Assembly (NCBI GenBank): GCA_016286385.1
Contig: JAEESO010000021.1
Span: 1 to 41,682, forward strand
Length of the DNA stretch: 41,682 nucleotides
Reading direction: 5' to 3'
Source of the DNA: Bacteroidales bacterium
Lineage (GTDB): Bacteria > Bacteroidota > Bacteroidia > Bacteroidales > UBA932
The first letter of the stretch is position 1. Every line of letters starts with the position of its first letter. Made by a program: the position numbers and the translations under genes. Shown here one piece after another: positions 14,087-23,147 of the stretch. The notes below the pieces were generated by a model, which was not told where the DNA came from, searched no databases, and saw only the letters and a list, made by a program, of their open reading frames with translations.

Positions 14087-15559
14087 ATGAGAGAACTGAC
14101 GATACAAGATATTGAGACCATCATCTGCCGCGATGAGAACCGTGTTCTGGAGGTCAAGAAAACTACCGGAGAGATTGTTTCCGGGATGAGTTCCGGTTGC
14201 GCGTTTCTGAACACGGACGGTGGCTGGCTGTTCTTCGGAATTGCGCCCACCACGCTCAAGATTCTTGGTCAGGATGTCACAGATCCAACGAAGCAGGAGA
14301 TTGCCAACCATCTCCGCAAGTTCGACCCTCTCGTCAATTCTTATGTCCAGTACGTTGATGTGCCCGACAGCGGCGGCAAGCAGGTTATCGCCATCTATTT
14401 CGACCCGGCGGAGTATTCTGATGCACCCTATGCTTACGACGGCCGCCCGTACTACAAAGTCGAGAATACCACATCTTTGATGCCCCGTCAACTCTATGAG
14501 CGCCTGATCCGGGAGAATCATCCTGAGAAGTTCAGTTGGGAGAAAGAGATTTGCCATAAGGCAACGTTGGATGACCTGGATGCCAAGCGTATCCGCGGAA
14601 CCATCCAGGCCGGTGTAAATGTCGGCCGCATTCCGTCTGCTGCACTCCAGCTTCAGGACGTTCCGGCTCAACTCGCGCATTTCAAGATCGGTGATGCTAA
14701 AGAAGGCATTCACAACGCCGCAGTCGTTCTCTTCGGCAAAGAGCCGACGCGCTTCTACAATCAGTGCAAGGTACGGCTCGCACGTTTCGAAGGCACCTCA
14801 ATGCGTCAGTTCCGCGACCAGACTGTCTGCGAAGGCAACCTCTTCGAACAATACGACGCCATCATCAATTTCTGCCAGAAGCATATGTTCCTTGCCGGCA
14901 CGATGGAGACCGGTCAACGGATTGACACGCTCACAGTTCCTTTCCTGGCCATCAGGGAGACGGTCTTGAACATGCTCGCACACAGAAGCTGGTGGGACGA
15001 GAGTGAGTCCCTGAGCGTGGCCATCTTCGACGACCGCATCGAGTTCACCAATCCCGGCCACTTCCCTATCGGCACCAGCGTTGAGGATTTCATAGAGACG
15101 CCCCGCTCCAAGCCACAGAATCCGGATATTGCCAATGTCCTCTTCCGCAGCGGTTGGATGGAATCTTGGGGCCGCGGCATAGCCAACATAATGGATGCCT
15201 GCGAGCAGGCCGGGCTCCCCAAACCGGAGTTCATCAAAGCCCCTTGGATCACCCGGATTATCTTCAGGTTCAAGACACCGCTCACTCCTTATTTGAGCGG
15301 TAAAAGCGGTAATGGCTCATCAAGTGAGCCGATAAATGAGCCATTAAATGAGCCGTTAAATTATTCCAACATTCAGGTTAAAACTACCCACGATGCCATC
15401 AAATCCCATCCAGGCATCGGCCGTAGCGGGATAATGGCTCAAACCGGACTGAGCCTTCCGTCCGTCAAAAGGTATATTGCTGAACTTACCGCTAAGGGAT
15501 ACATTGAGCATCGCGGATCCAAGAAGACCGGTGGCTACTTCCCCATCAACAAGCAGTAA
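14087..15559 (+). CDS. AlbA_2/Schlafen-domain protein with GHKL ATPase-like region and winged helix
   Basis: Member of the family often annotated as putative DNA-binding or RecG-like transcriptional regulator. The 490-residue protein starts with an AlbA_2 domain (about 10-130; LEVKKTTGE and CAFLNTDGGWLFFGI). The ATP-binding C-terminal type region spans about 240-400 (RETVLNMLAHRSW, FDDRIEFTNPGHFP, FRSGWMESWGRGI). A tetrapeptide repeat (EPIN-EPLN-EPLN) links to a winged helix at about 430-490. Cellular roles of this family are poorly known; several members occur in mobile or defence-rich regions. It has its own promoter and lies in the gap between core genes and the PUL. I do not assign a specific function. 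Confidence 0.8.
   Translation: MRELTIQDIETIICRDENRVLEVKKTTGEIVSGMSSGCAFLNTDGGWLFFGIAPTTLKILGQDVTDPTKQEIANHLRKFDPLVNSYVQYVDVPDSGGKQVIAIYFDPAEYSDAPYAYDGRPYYKVENTTSLMPRQLYERLIRENHPEKFSWEKEICHKATLDDLDAKRIRGTIQAGVNVGRIPSAALQLQDVPAQLAHFKIGDAKEGIHNAAVVLFGKEPTRFYNQCKVRLARFEGTSMRQFRDQTVCEGNLFEQYDAIINFCQKHMFLAGTMETGQRIDTLTVPFLAIRETVLNMLAHRSWWDESESLSVAIFDDRIEFTNPGHFPIGTSVEDFIETPRSKPQNPDIANVLFRSGWMESWGRGIANIMDACEQAGLPKPEFIKAPWITRIIFRFKTPLTPYLSGKSGNGSSSEPINEPLNEPLNYSNIQVKTTHDAIKSHPGIGRSGIMAQTGLSLPSVKRYIAELTAKGYIEHRGSKKTGGYFPINKQ
15326..15361 (+). repeat. Three tandem 12-bp units in the AlbA_2 gene
   Basis: The units GAGCCGATAAAT, GAGCCATTAAAT and GAGCCGTTAAAT are contiguous and in frame, coding EPIN, EPLN, EPLN. 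Because each unit is a multiple of three, copy-number change would alter only linker length before the winged helix. Confidence 0.85.
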
Positions 15560-15567
15560 TGCTTGTT
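15548..15567 (+). terminator. Possible terminator at the end of the AlbA_2 gene
   Basis: AACAAGCA-GTAA-TGCTTGTT is a perfect 8-bp stem with a 4-nt loop that contains the stop codon of the AlbA_2 gene, followed by AATCCTTGTTT. It could also act weakly on the PUL transcript arriving from the other side, though no T-run follows on that strand. The rest of the gap up to 15639 contains a direct repeat of GTACC (in TGTACCGCATTTGTACCA) and nothing else recognised. Confidence 0.4.
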
Positions 15568-15639
15568 AATCCTTGTTTCGTTAGATTCTGTACCGCATTT
15601 GTACCACGAATCCCGTAACTGATTGACATTAAACACAGT

Positions 15640-17505
15640 CTATCTTTTGCATCGGCAAGTGATTACACTGCGGTTTGCAGCAGCTACGCGGGCCGGGATG
15701 AGTTTGTCCACCTTCCGGTCATAGGTCATGAGGCCGTTGGTCTCACGCTCCACATCCGTAGTCTGGGTATAAACGGCAGCGGCGCAGCCCTCACGGACAA
15801 GAGGAATCAGCATCCGGGCGTACTCCTCGTATTTGGCGGTTGCGTCTTCAGAGGTGCCAAGTTCCACATATCCCCAGTTCTTTCCGGTTTCCCAGGTATG
15901 GTCCTCCACAATAAGGCCGATACCGCCGTATTCGCCCAGGACGTTAACCATTTCCGGATCCCAGATCCTCATCTGGGGGTGGGGATAGTGATGGCTGTCA
16001 AGGATATCTCCAACGCCGCCGGAAATCCAGTTGCCTCCGGAAGCCATGTTGACCGGACGGGTAGGATCCTCTGCCTTTGTGAAATCCACCACGGCCTTTG
16101 TGTCAAACTGTCCCCAGGCCTCGTTGAACGGAACCCACACAACGATGCACTGGAACTTCTTGGTCTGGTCAAGGATGTCCTTCCACTCGCTTATGAAGTT
16201 TTCCCTGGCCTGGGGAGAGAGCTGGTCAGAATTGCCGGCGTCATAGACATCGGCCCCCTGAGCCCAGTCGTCCCTCTTCTTGTAGTTGCTCACGCAGGGC
16301 ATATCCTGCCATACCAGCATGCCAAGCATATCACAATAGTAGAACCAGCGGGAAGGTTCAACCTTGATATGCTTGCGAATCATATTGAAACCGTATTCTT
16401 TGGTCCTCTCAATATCATATCTTAGGGCCTCGTCGCAGGGAGCGGTGTAGAGGCCGTCGGGCCACCAGCCCTGGTCCAGCGGGCCAAACTGGAAGAGCGG
16501 CTCACCGTTGAGAGCCAGGCGGCGGTGTTCACCGCCAGCAATGGAAATCTCACGGAGCGAGGTATATCCGTTCACCTGGTCTATCACCTTGCCGTCTTTC
16601 AGGAGAGTGAGTCTGAGGCCGTACAGGTAAGGGCTGTCCGGAGACCAGAGCCTGGGTTCCGGGACTTTGAGGACGGCCGGAGAGCCATCGGCAATGACGC
16701 TTGCAAGGACCTTGCTGCCAGGCTTTTCCGGATTGTAGCCAATCCCGCCTTCTATGAGTTCAACTTTTACCTGACCCTCGCCGCACAGCTTGGGAGAAAC
16801 GGTGAAACTTCCTTCCTCAACGGAACTTGTGAGCTGATAGTCTGCAATGTAGCCCTCCTTGGACACGGCCTCCATCCATACGGTCTGCCATATTCCGGAA
16901 ACCGGGGTATACCAGATCTTGCCGCGTGAGGGGCTGAAGGTCTGCTTGCCCCTGGGCTGGAGGTCTCCGGTCTCCGTAGCGTCAAGCACCTTCAGGATTA
17001 TCTCCTGAGAGGCCGATTTATCAAGGTAAGGAGAGATGTTGAAGTTGAAGGCCGTATATCCGCCCTGGTGAGAACCGGCATACTGCCCGTTCACCCACAG
17101 CTCGCAGGCCCAGTCAACGGCATCAAAATGAAGCAGGACATCCTTGTTCCTCCATTTCCCGGGCAGCTTGAACTCTCTTCTGTACCAGAGGGCGTCATCG
17201 GCGGTAAGGCTGCCGGCTACGCCGGAAAGGGAAGACTCAAGGGGGAATGGCACCAGTATCTGCCCCTGTGCGCCAGGCATTGTCTCTCCGCCCTTAGGGC
17301 CGATGGCATAGTCCCACAGGCCGTTCAGGTTTACATAGGAGTTTCTGACCATCTGGGGCCTGGGATACTCCTGATGCACTTTCTGAGAGTTAATCTGCTC
17401 TGCCCATGCGGTTTTAATATGTTCTCCGGCGGGAGCCCAGTCTGTAGCTTGCTGTCCGCAGGCCGTCATCAGAACAGCCAGGACCAATACTGAGAACTGT
17501 TTCAT
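15640..17505 (-). CDS. Glycoside hydrolase family 2 lipoprotein (beta-galactosidase/glucuronidase-like)
   Basis: Retaining exo-beta-glycosidase of GH2. The 621-residue protein has a lipoprotein signal ending LMTAC (C16), so it is membrane-anchored in the periplasm or at the surface. The sugar-binding jellyroll (about 50-220; LNGLWDYAI, WYRREFKLP, LHFDAVDWACELWVNG) is followed by an immunoglobulin-like domain and a TIM barrel from about 320. The acid/base is E462 in PFNEAWG and the nucleophile candidate is E525 in VLGEYGG. Family members act on beta-galactosides, glucuronides or mannosides; the specificity cannot be fixed here. It is the last gene of the operon, and its start overlaps the upstream stop as TAATG. 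Confidence 0.88.
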   Translation of the reverse strand: MKQFSVLVLAVLMTACGQQATDWAPAGEHIKTAWAEQINSQKVHQEYPRPQMVRNSYVNLNGLWDYAIGPKGGETMPGAQGQILVPFPLESSLSGVAGSLTADDALWYRREFKLPGKWRNKDVLLHFDAVDWACELWVNGQYAGSHQGGYTAFNFNISPYLDKSASQEIILKVLDATETGDLQPRGKQTFSPSRGKIWYTPVSGIWQTVWMEAVSKEGYIADYQLTSSVEEGSFTVSPKLCGEGQVKVELIEGGIGYNPEKPGSKVLASVIADGSPAVLKVPEPRLWSPDSPYLYGLRLTLLKDGKVIDQVNGYTSLREISIAGGEHRRLALNGEPLFQFGPLDQGWWPDGLYTAPCDEALRYDIERTKEYGFNMIRKHIKVEPSRWFYYCDMLGMLVWQDMPCVSNYKKRDDWAQGADVYDAGNSDQLSPQARENFISEWKDILDQTKKFQCIVVWVPFNEAWGQFDTKAVVDFTKAEDPTRPVNMASGGNWISGGVGDILDSHHYPHPQMRIWDPEMVNVLGEYGGIGLIVEDHTWETGKNWGYVELGTSEDATAKYEEYARMLIPLVREGCAAAVYTQTTDVERETNGLMTYDRKVDKLIPARVAAANRSVITCRCKR

Positions 17506-18584
17506 TATTGATTCGTTTTAATTGTTTCTTTCAAAAAGTCAATTTCCGACTGGCTGTATGGCGTGTAGTCGTTCCACAAGATGCTGTGGAACCAGACGTC
17601 CGGCTCTCCGTCGGATGCCTTGTGGCCCCAGGGGAAGCGGTACTCGCACTTGCCTTCTGCAAGTCCCCAGTTAAGTGCGCCCACCTTTTCCTTTTTGAGA
17701 ATAGGGAGGCAGTCCTGGAAGGTGGAGCCAAAATTCCTTGCAAGGTACTCCTGGCAGATCAACGGCCTGCCATAACGCCTGAGCATTGAAATGAAGGTTT
17801 CAAGTTCCTTGGGAGGATAGTAGCAGTGAAAAGAAATGATGTCTGAATTCTCGCACACGAACGAGACCATGTCAAGCTTTGTAAGCTCACCTTTCTGGCC
17901 GGGACGGATCCAGATGGGAGAAGTAAGTGGCTGTGACGGCCTCACTTCCCAGGCCCATTGATACATGTTTTTCATGAACTCAAGGCAGTCTCTCCCGTCC
18001 TTGATATTCTCCGGCTCATTGTAAAGGCACCAGTAGAGGATTCTGGAGTCGTTCCCGAAGGTTCTCAGAATATCCTGCACATAGGCCTTGAACTGAGGCC
18101 ACTGGTCCCTGTCAAAGAAATACCTGTCCAAAGGGCTGTGGACCCATCGGCCTCCTCCGTGGACGCCCTCCAGGGGAGCGGGCTGGGGGCCGGTCTCACC
18201 CTCACCGCCGCCGTTGGTGCAGAAAGTGAACGTCACTTTTATGCCGTGAGAGTGCGCGAGGGTAAGGAGACTGTCTATCCTTGACTTGAAGCCTTCTGCG
18301 TCCTGAAGCCATGGCAGTTCATGCATATATACCCTTACGGTATTGAATCCTATCTGTTCACAGATGGCAAACTCGCGGTCAAGCACCTCGGGGTTGAAGG
18401 TATCGGCCTGCCACATTTCCAGCTGGTTTACCGCATACGTGGGAACATAGCAGCAGCCAACCGGCCACGGCGTCCGGTCCCACCACTGCCCGGCCTGCTC
18501 CACTGTCCACTGGGCATGCTTTCCTGTCACCGAGCAGCTTATCAAGGATGCGGCAAACGCCGCCAAAAACAATAATCGCTTCAT
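17505..18584 (-). CDS. Clan GH-A glycoside hydrolase lipoprotein (GH5/cellulase-like)
   Basis: A 359-residue secreted lipoprotein (SLISC, C17) with a single TIM-barrel domain. E190 in LYNEPEN fits the acid/base after strand 4, and E279 in ICQEYLAR fits the nucleophile after strand 7 of clan GH-A retaining enzymes. GFNTVRVYMHELPWLQD and HGIKVTFTFC are typical early barrel strands. The family number is uncertain; annotations such as cellulase-family or 1,4-beta-xylanase-like would be expected, but the true substrate is open. It overlaps the propeller gene upstream (ATGA) and GH2 downstream (TAATG), so the three enzymes should be made together. Confidence 0.75.
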   Translation of the reverse strand: MKRLLFLAAFAASLISCSVTGKHAQWTVEQAGQWWDRTPWPVGCCYVPTYAVNQLEMWQADTFNPEVLDREFAICEQIGFNTVRVYMHELPWLQDAEGFKSRIDSLLTLAHSHGIKVTFTFCTNGGGEGETGPQPAPLEGVHGGGRWVHSPLDRYFFDRDQWPQFKAYVQDILRTFGNDSRILYWCLYNEPENIKDGRDCLEFMKNMYQWAWEVRPSQPLTSPIWIRPGQKGELTKLDMVSFVCENSDIISFHCYYPPKELETFISMLRRYGRPLICQEYLARNFGSTFQDCLPILKKEKVGALNWGLAEGKCEYRFPWGHKASDGEPDVWFHSILWNDYTPYSQSEIDFLKETIKTNQ

Positions 18585-19762
18585 TTCTTCTGTATTTTGC
18601 CTTTTACCGTGACAATTGTACCCCTGTACTGGGTGACAAGCAAGATGCAGTCGTCACCAAGGTCACAGAGGGAGTTCCAGAGTCCGCTGTACTTGGTCTG
18701 GTCTATATCTACCGCTATAGGTGCTTCCGTCATGGGGCCAAATATGGGAGAGGCCGATGACGGGATGGGGATCACGAACACCGCGGGGATGCAGTGGTCG
18801 TCTTTCAAGGGCTCGTCTGCGCCCTCGGAAGACTGGCAGCTTACTACAAAGTAATTGTCTGTGTGGATGATGTAAGGAGCGCCACAGTATATTCCGTCCT
18901 TAGGCTTGAAGGGGTAGAAACGTCTGGCGTCGCCAAGCTTGATTTCCTCCGGCCAGTTCTCATCCAGAGTGCAGGACATGCCCTGTATTTCCATGGCGTA
19001 CTTGGAGCCTCTCTCATTCTTGTGCTCCACAACAAGGTACATGTATCCGTCCTGGATGGTCACCACGGGCATACCGTCCCATCCGCCCTGGGTGTGACAG
19101 ACTATCCTTTCAGGGCCCCAACTGTCTCCGCCGTCAGAAGATTCCACAACGGAGATATTGTTGCTCCGGTTGTCACCTACGGCATAGTAGGGAGTGTTGT
19201 CTGTGAAATACACCTGCACCCTTCCGTCCGGGAGTTCCAGTACAAAGGGTTCCCATGCCCCCTTGGAGGCATCAACATCCCATGTTCTGGAAGCATAGAC
19301 CGTACGTTTTTCGCTCCATGTCTTCCCGCCGTCATCTGAAACGGAGCACACTATGGAAAGCGGATGGATAGATGTCCTGTAATCTACCGGCCTGAGGTTG
19401 GACGCATAGATGATTCTTCCCGGATGATAGGGATTGGAGTCTGACAGCTGGGCGAATTCCGCATTGGAGCAGCGTACCAATACGCTTCCCTTTTCGTTGC
19501 TTGCGGTGAAGCTCTCCATTGCCATTACAGGCTCGCTCCAGGTGACAGCATTGTCACTGCTGAACATGGCGTAGGCATTGCCCGATGCGGAATAGACCAG
19601 CATCAGGCGCCCGTCGTTAAGCCTGTGGACACGCGCATAACCGCCGCTTACCACGGGGATGGGAGTTGACCAGGACACCGTGTATCTGGCAGGTTTGACG
19701 GTCTTTGTGCATGCCGGGATTGCCACCATCAGCAATGCCAGCGACAATAAGAGCTGTCTCAT
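18581..19762 (-). CDS. Sialidase-superfamily beta-propeller glycosidase (exo-sialidase/GH93-like)
   Basis: A 393-residue protein with a signal peptide and a likely lipid-attachment cysteine (IPAC, C18). Three Asp boxes are visible: SSDNAVTW (68-75, degenerate), SDDGGKTW (142-149) and SSDGGDSW (208-215), so the fold should be a six-bladed propeller. Candidate catalytic glutamates are E171 in WEPFVLELPDGRVQVYFTD and E246 in YLVVEHKNE. That WEPF-type block and spacing resemble exo-arabinanases of GH93 more than GH33 sialidases, and I do not see a clear sialidase RIP motif. Automatic annotation may call it a sialidase; I would treat the substrate as unknown. It overlaps both neighbours by 4 bp. 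Confidence 0.65.
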   Translation of the reverse strand: MRQLLLSLALLMVAIPACTKTVKPARYTVSWSTPIPVVSGGYARVHRLNDGRLMLVYSASGNAYAMFSSDNAVTWSEPVMAMESFTASNEKGSVLVRCSNAEFAQLSDSNPYHPGRIIYASNLRPVDYRTSIHPLSIVCSVSDDGGKTWSEKRTVYASRTWDVDASKGAWEPFVLELPDGRVQVYFTDNTPYYAVGDNRSNNISVVESSDGGDSWGPERIVCHTQGGWDGMPVVTIQDGYMYLVVEHKNERGSKYAMEIQGMSCTLDENWPEEIKLGDARRFYPFKPKDGIYCGAPYIIHTDNYFVVSCQSSEGADEPLKDDHCIPAVFVIPIPSSASPIFGPMTEAPIAVDIDQTKYSGLWNSLCDLGDDCILLVTQYRGTIVTVKGKIQKK

Positions 19763-21066
19763 ATCTCAAGAAGTGTATTTTGCTTTTTCAGTATTTCCTG
19801 AAGGGCGGCAATATCCATGTCCTGCGCCTTATTGGACCTTGTCACAGTAAGCGCCGCGGCATCTCCCGCCGCCTGGCCGGTCACAAAGCATGTTGCAATC
19901 TCACGGGCATCCCAGGTAAGGCCCTCATCGAAGCCGAAGCATCGGCCCGCAACCAGAAGGTTGGGAGTCTTCTGGGGAACAATGGCCCCGTAAGGGATTT
20001 GCCAGATGGGCCTTTCTTTCTTTGTAATCTTCCTGCCCTTATACGGTATGGTGGCCGATCCTCCGCTGAAGCCAATGGCGTCGTCATACCTGACGCCGGT
20101 CATCGATTCTTCCAGCGTGACGGTGCGCATTGCCTCAAGCACACGGGTTGTCCTCACGCCTATCTGGCCCGGGGTCTCAAGGAGGAAGGCGTTCCTGCAT
20201 CCTTCACGCGAACGGAGTTCCTGGGTGCGCTCCCACATAACCTTGCGGTGCTTCTGCTGAAGCCTTGAAATGTTGAATACGTCCAGGCCATCCTGGTCTG
20301 TCTCTCCCTTCATGTGAAGAAGTCTCACGCCCTTGCCGGGTAGTTTGGTCCCAAGCTTCACGGATTCTTCTATGCCGCCAACTCTCCACATTGCGCCGAT
20401 GTCGTTCTTCTGCACGCGGAAGGGGTCTCCCGTCCGGGAGAATATGTCTCCGTCTCCGCTGGCATCTACAACGGCCTTTGCCCTTACGGCCACTCTTCCG
20501 CTCTTGCATTCAAGGATGACACAGTCTATCCTGTCTCCGGACATGACTACCTGGGATGCGGTGCAGTTATAGAGCACCTGGACTCCGTTCTCATCCATCA
20601 TCAGGTCCATCACATACTTGGCGGCCTCGGGATCTACAGACGGGTCCTTGGGATTGAAGGCCATGCCCAGGTCAAAGAGCCTGCCGCATATCTCGTTGGA
20701 GAAGCCGTACACGCACTTTGTCCAGCTCCCGTTTTTGTGAAGACCGTGAGTGGAAAGGACCGGTGTAACAATTCCGCCTGTCCACAGGCCTCCAAGGCAT
20801 GCGTATCTTTCAAGCAGCATCACGGATACGCCGCAACGGGCAGCGCTCACCGCAGCAGCCACGCCTGCAGGCCCTCCACCAACAACGAGCACATCCACAG
20901 AGCCAATGACAGGAATCTGCCGGGCGGGTTCATTTACCCAACCCTGACTGGGCACGTGAGATCTCTCTCTCTGGACGGCACAAGACTGCGCAACGCTACC
21001 AAGACCAAGAAGGGACAATGCTCCGGTGCCGATGGCGGTATTTTTCAAAAACTTTCTTCTGTCCAT
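19759..21066 (-). CDS. FAD-dependent oxidoreductase with Tat-like leader
   Basis: A 435-residue flavoprotein of the FAD_oxidored type found in many Bacteroidetes PULs. The N terminus DRRKFLKNT plus a hydrophobic stretch resembles a twin-arginine leader, implying export of a folded flavoprotein. The dinucleotide-binding fold follows: VDVLVVGGGPAGVAAA (G63, G65, G68) with the ribose-binding acidic residue E86. A late FAD-contact block is LLVAGRCFGFDEGL. The substrate is unknown; an oxidation or dehydrogenation of a glycan-derived sugar is a reasonable guess from position only. It lies 2 bp after the DUF5689 lipoprotein gene and overlaps the propeller gene by 4 bp. Confidence 0.8.
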   Translation of the reverse strand: MDRRKFLKNTAIGTGALSLLGLGSVAQSCAVQRERSHVPSQGWVNEPARQIPVIGSVDVLVVGGGPAGVAAAVSAARCGVSVMLLERYACLGGLWTGGIVTPVLSTHGLHKNGSWTKCVYGFSNEICGRLFDLGMAFNPKDPSVDPEAAKYVMDLMMDENGVQVLYNCTASQVVMSGDRIDCVILECKSGRVAVRAKAVVDASGDGDIFSRTGDPFRVQKNDIGAMWRVGGIEESVKLGTKLPGKGVRLLHMKGETDQDGLDVFNISRLQQKHRKVMWERTQELRSREGCRNAFLLETPGQIGVRTTRVLEAMRTVTLEESMTGVRYDDAIGFSGGSATIPYKGRKITKKERPIWQIPYGAIVPQKTPNLLVAGRCFGFDEGLTWDAREIATCFVTGQAAGDAAALTVTRSNKAQDMDIAALQEILKKQNTLLEI

Positions 21067-21068
21067 TA

Positions 21069-23147
21069 CTACTTGTTATATCTAACAGATAAATAATTCA
21101 ATGAGTTGTCGCATTTACTCGACTGGTCTTCAACGCTGTCAATACTGCCACCGTCGTAAGAGTTGCCGGTACCTGCAGCTTTGGAGATTGGAATCAGTCT
21201 CACGCAGACTTTTGCCTTATCCCAAATCTCGGCATCATCAGGGAGAGTGATGCTGATGTATTTGTGTCCTGCGGTCTGCCAGTTCCTGCGGCCAGAAGTG
21301 AGAGCGAAATCCGGAACGGTAAACGTTCCTGCAGAAATCCAGTCGGAGTCATCCACGGAATAATCCATTCTCCAGTATCTTGGCGCACCGCATCTCATAC
21401 CGTATCCATTAACAATGCCAAACTGGATAGACATGGGACTGTGGGTTTGATCTATACCTTCGGTAGAGAACTCTACGCACCAGTATTTTGACGTAGTCCA
21501 TGCCGAGCAGCTCCATGCCTGGTTTTCTGTGATGGACCACATTCCATAGTTGGAGGTATCCAATCGGCTCCAGTCCCTTTTTGGAATTATCCTTCCATTA
21601 GCGGAGCCCTTCCTGGCAGTAAGGTTGCCGTTGCTTGAGTATGTTGGCAGGACGGCGGTGGAATCGGCATTTGCAATGAATCTGGTGTATTCACAGAGAA
21701 GTTGCGAGAAGCTGTTGTCCCGTTCATTGGCAAGCCGGACATCTTCCCTGTGGACCGGCCGGATCTGGTAATAGCCGATGTCCCCGATATCTGTGATGTA
21801 ATCCAGGGCCAGACCTTCTGAGAGCATCCTGTTCTGAGCATCTTTATCCCATTCAAAGTTGTCGCAATGCTCATGGACTATGACTCCGGTTACAGACCCG
21901 CTTCCAAGCGGCATGGCCTCCCCGTTTCTACCCCAAGAACATGTTGTGTTCACGCACATGTAGATATTGTCTCCATTATTGTCAAGCAGCACCATGGGAT
22001 ACTTGTTCATTATGGAAACCTGTCTGGTGTCAAGGGGAAGGAAAGGACCTTTGCCAATTGGAATCTCCACATCGTCAATGCGAACAAGAGTGTAGATGTC
22101 GTCTTCGGCAAGATCGCCGATGTGTTTTGACTTGGCGGTGAATCCTACCATTTCCGAGGATGCCATTATTGCATCTGTGGACACATTGGAAAGGACATAT
22201 CTGAGCGGCTTCTGATATCTGGTCAGAGTTGCCCCATACAGGTCAATGGCCACATGGTCAAAGCGGGAAACCTTCTGATAGACGGCCGACGAGAAATCTA
22301 CCCTGATTCCGGACGTGTTGTCATCGTTGGCAAGATAGAGGGCAGAGGATGAACCGGACAAATCCTGAATAACTGACGATACATTTCTGTTTTCAGCGCC
22401 ATTACCTTCACTGTCGTCATTCAGGACAACGCCTTCCAGAAGAATATGAGAGTTTATGACAAGCTCTCCGGCAGAAGTCTTGAGAGCCTTTACTTCATTC
22501 ACCCCGGCGTATGTCCAGACAGACTTTTCCGAAGCCTGGCTTACACATACCTGGCCGCTCAGACTGGCGCTGCTTATCATAATTGTTGCCGTCCTCAGAG
22601 AGTCCTGATAGTTTGCATCAACGTCAAAGCGGACGTCGTTGTTTTCTATACGGAGATGCCTGATCCAGGGTTCCGTGGATTCAATCAGGAAAAGGTCCGG
22701 ATTCATAAGAGTGCGTATCCTTGCAGAGTATTCTCCGCCGGAAGCGGGCACAAGGACATTCTTCTGTACAATGTCAAGAGCCAGAGGGAGCAGACCCTTT
22801 TGCTTCAGGATCAGTTCAACGCGGATATCTCCGCCTGTAAGAATGATGACGCTCTCGCGGCTGACGCCCCTGTCTGCTTGGTAAGAGACGCAAAGCGACA
22901 CGTCTCCTGAAAGCACAATCTCTTTAGAAGACGGATTGTCAGTGAACCATAGCCATGAATCGTCGGAAGAGATTGTGGCAGTCCATTCGTTGTCTGAAAG
23001 AACCTCAAAGACGGCCTTTCCGGCCTCGCTGCCAACCTCTTTAACCGGGTATTCACATCCAAGTCCATACAGAGTTGCCTTGTATGTTTCCTTCTCACAG
23101 GAAAGCGCAAGCAGGGCAATGAGAGATATGATTATGTACTTTTTCAT
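21069..23147 (-). CDS. BACON/DUF5689-type surface lipoprotein
   Basis: A 692-residue lipoprotein (LALSC, C17) directly after susD, the usual place for a surface glycan-binding protein. Two BACON-like beta-sandwich segments are suggested at about 25-115 (NEWTATISSDDSWLWF, a typical W-rich strand) and 120-210 (STEPWIRHLRIE). A DUF5689-like OB region follows at about 215-470 (HILLEGVVLNDDSEGN, SSALYLANDDNTSGIRVDF). The C-terminal part (about 520-692) is a tryptophan-rich beta domain, a good candidate for carbohydrate contact. No catalytic motif is seen. It overlaps susD by 4 bp (ATGA). Confidence 0.7.
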   Translation of the reverse strand: MKKYIIISLIALLALSCEKETYKATLYGLGCEYPVKEVGSEAGKAVFEVLSDNEWTATISSDDSWLWFTDNPSSKEIVLSGDVSLCVSYQADRGVSRESVIILTGGDIRVELILKQKGLLPLALDIVQKNVLVPASGGEYSARIRTLMNPDLFLIESTEPWIRHLRIENNDVRFDVDANYQDSLRTATIMISSASLSGQVCVSQASEKSVWTYAGVNEVKALKTSAGELVINSHILLEGVVLNDDSEGNGAENRNVSSVIQDLSGSSSALYLANDDNTSGIRVDFSSAVYQKVSRFDHVAIDLYGATLTRYQKPLRYVLSNVSTDAIMASSEMVGFTAKSKHIGDLAEDDIYTLVRIDDVEIPIGKGPFLPLDTRQVSIMNKYPMVLLDNNGDNIYMCVNTTCSWGRNGEAMPLGSGSVTGVIVHEHCDNFEWDKDAQNRMLSEGLALDYITDIGDIGYYQIRPVHREDVRLANERDNSFSQLLCEYTRFIANADSTAVLPTYSSNGNLTARKGSANGRIIPKRDWSRLDTSNYGMWSITENQAWSCSAWTTSKYWCVEFSTEGIDQTHSPMSIQFGIVNGYGMRCGAPRYWRMDYSVDDSDWISAGTFTVPDFALTSGRRNWQTAGHKYISITLPDDAEIWDKAKVCVRLIPISKAAGTGNSYDGGSIDSVEDQSSKCDNSLNYLSVRYNK

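Noticed and set aside
15560..15639. Integrase attachment site between the AlbA_2 gene and the PUL
   Set aside because: There is only a short GTACC direct repeat. No integrase, tRNA gene or matching second site is visible in the window.
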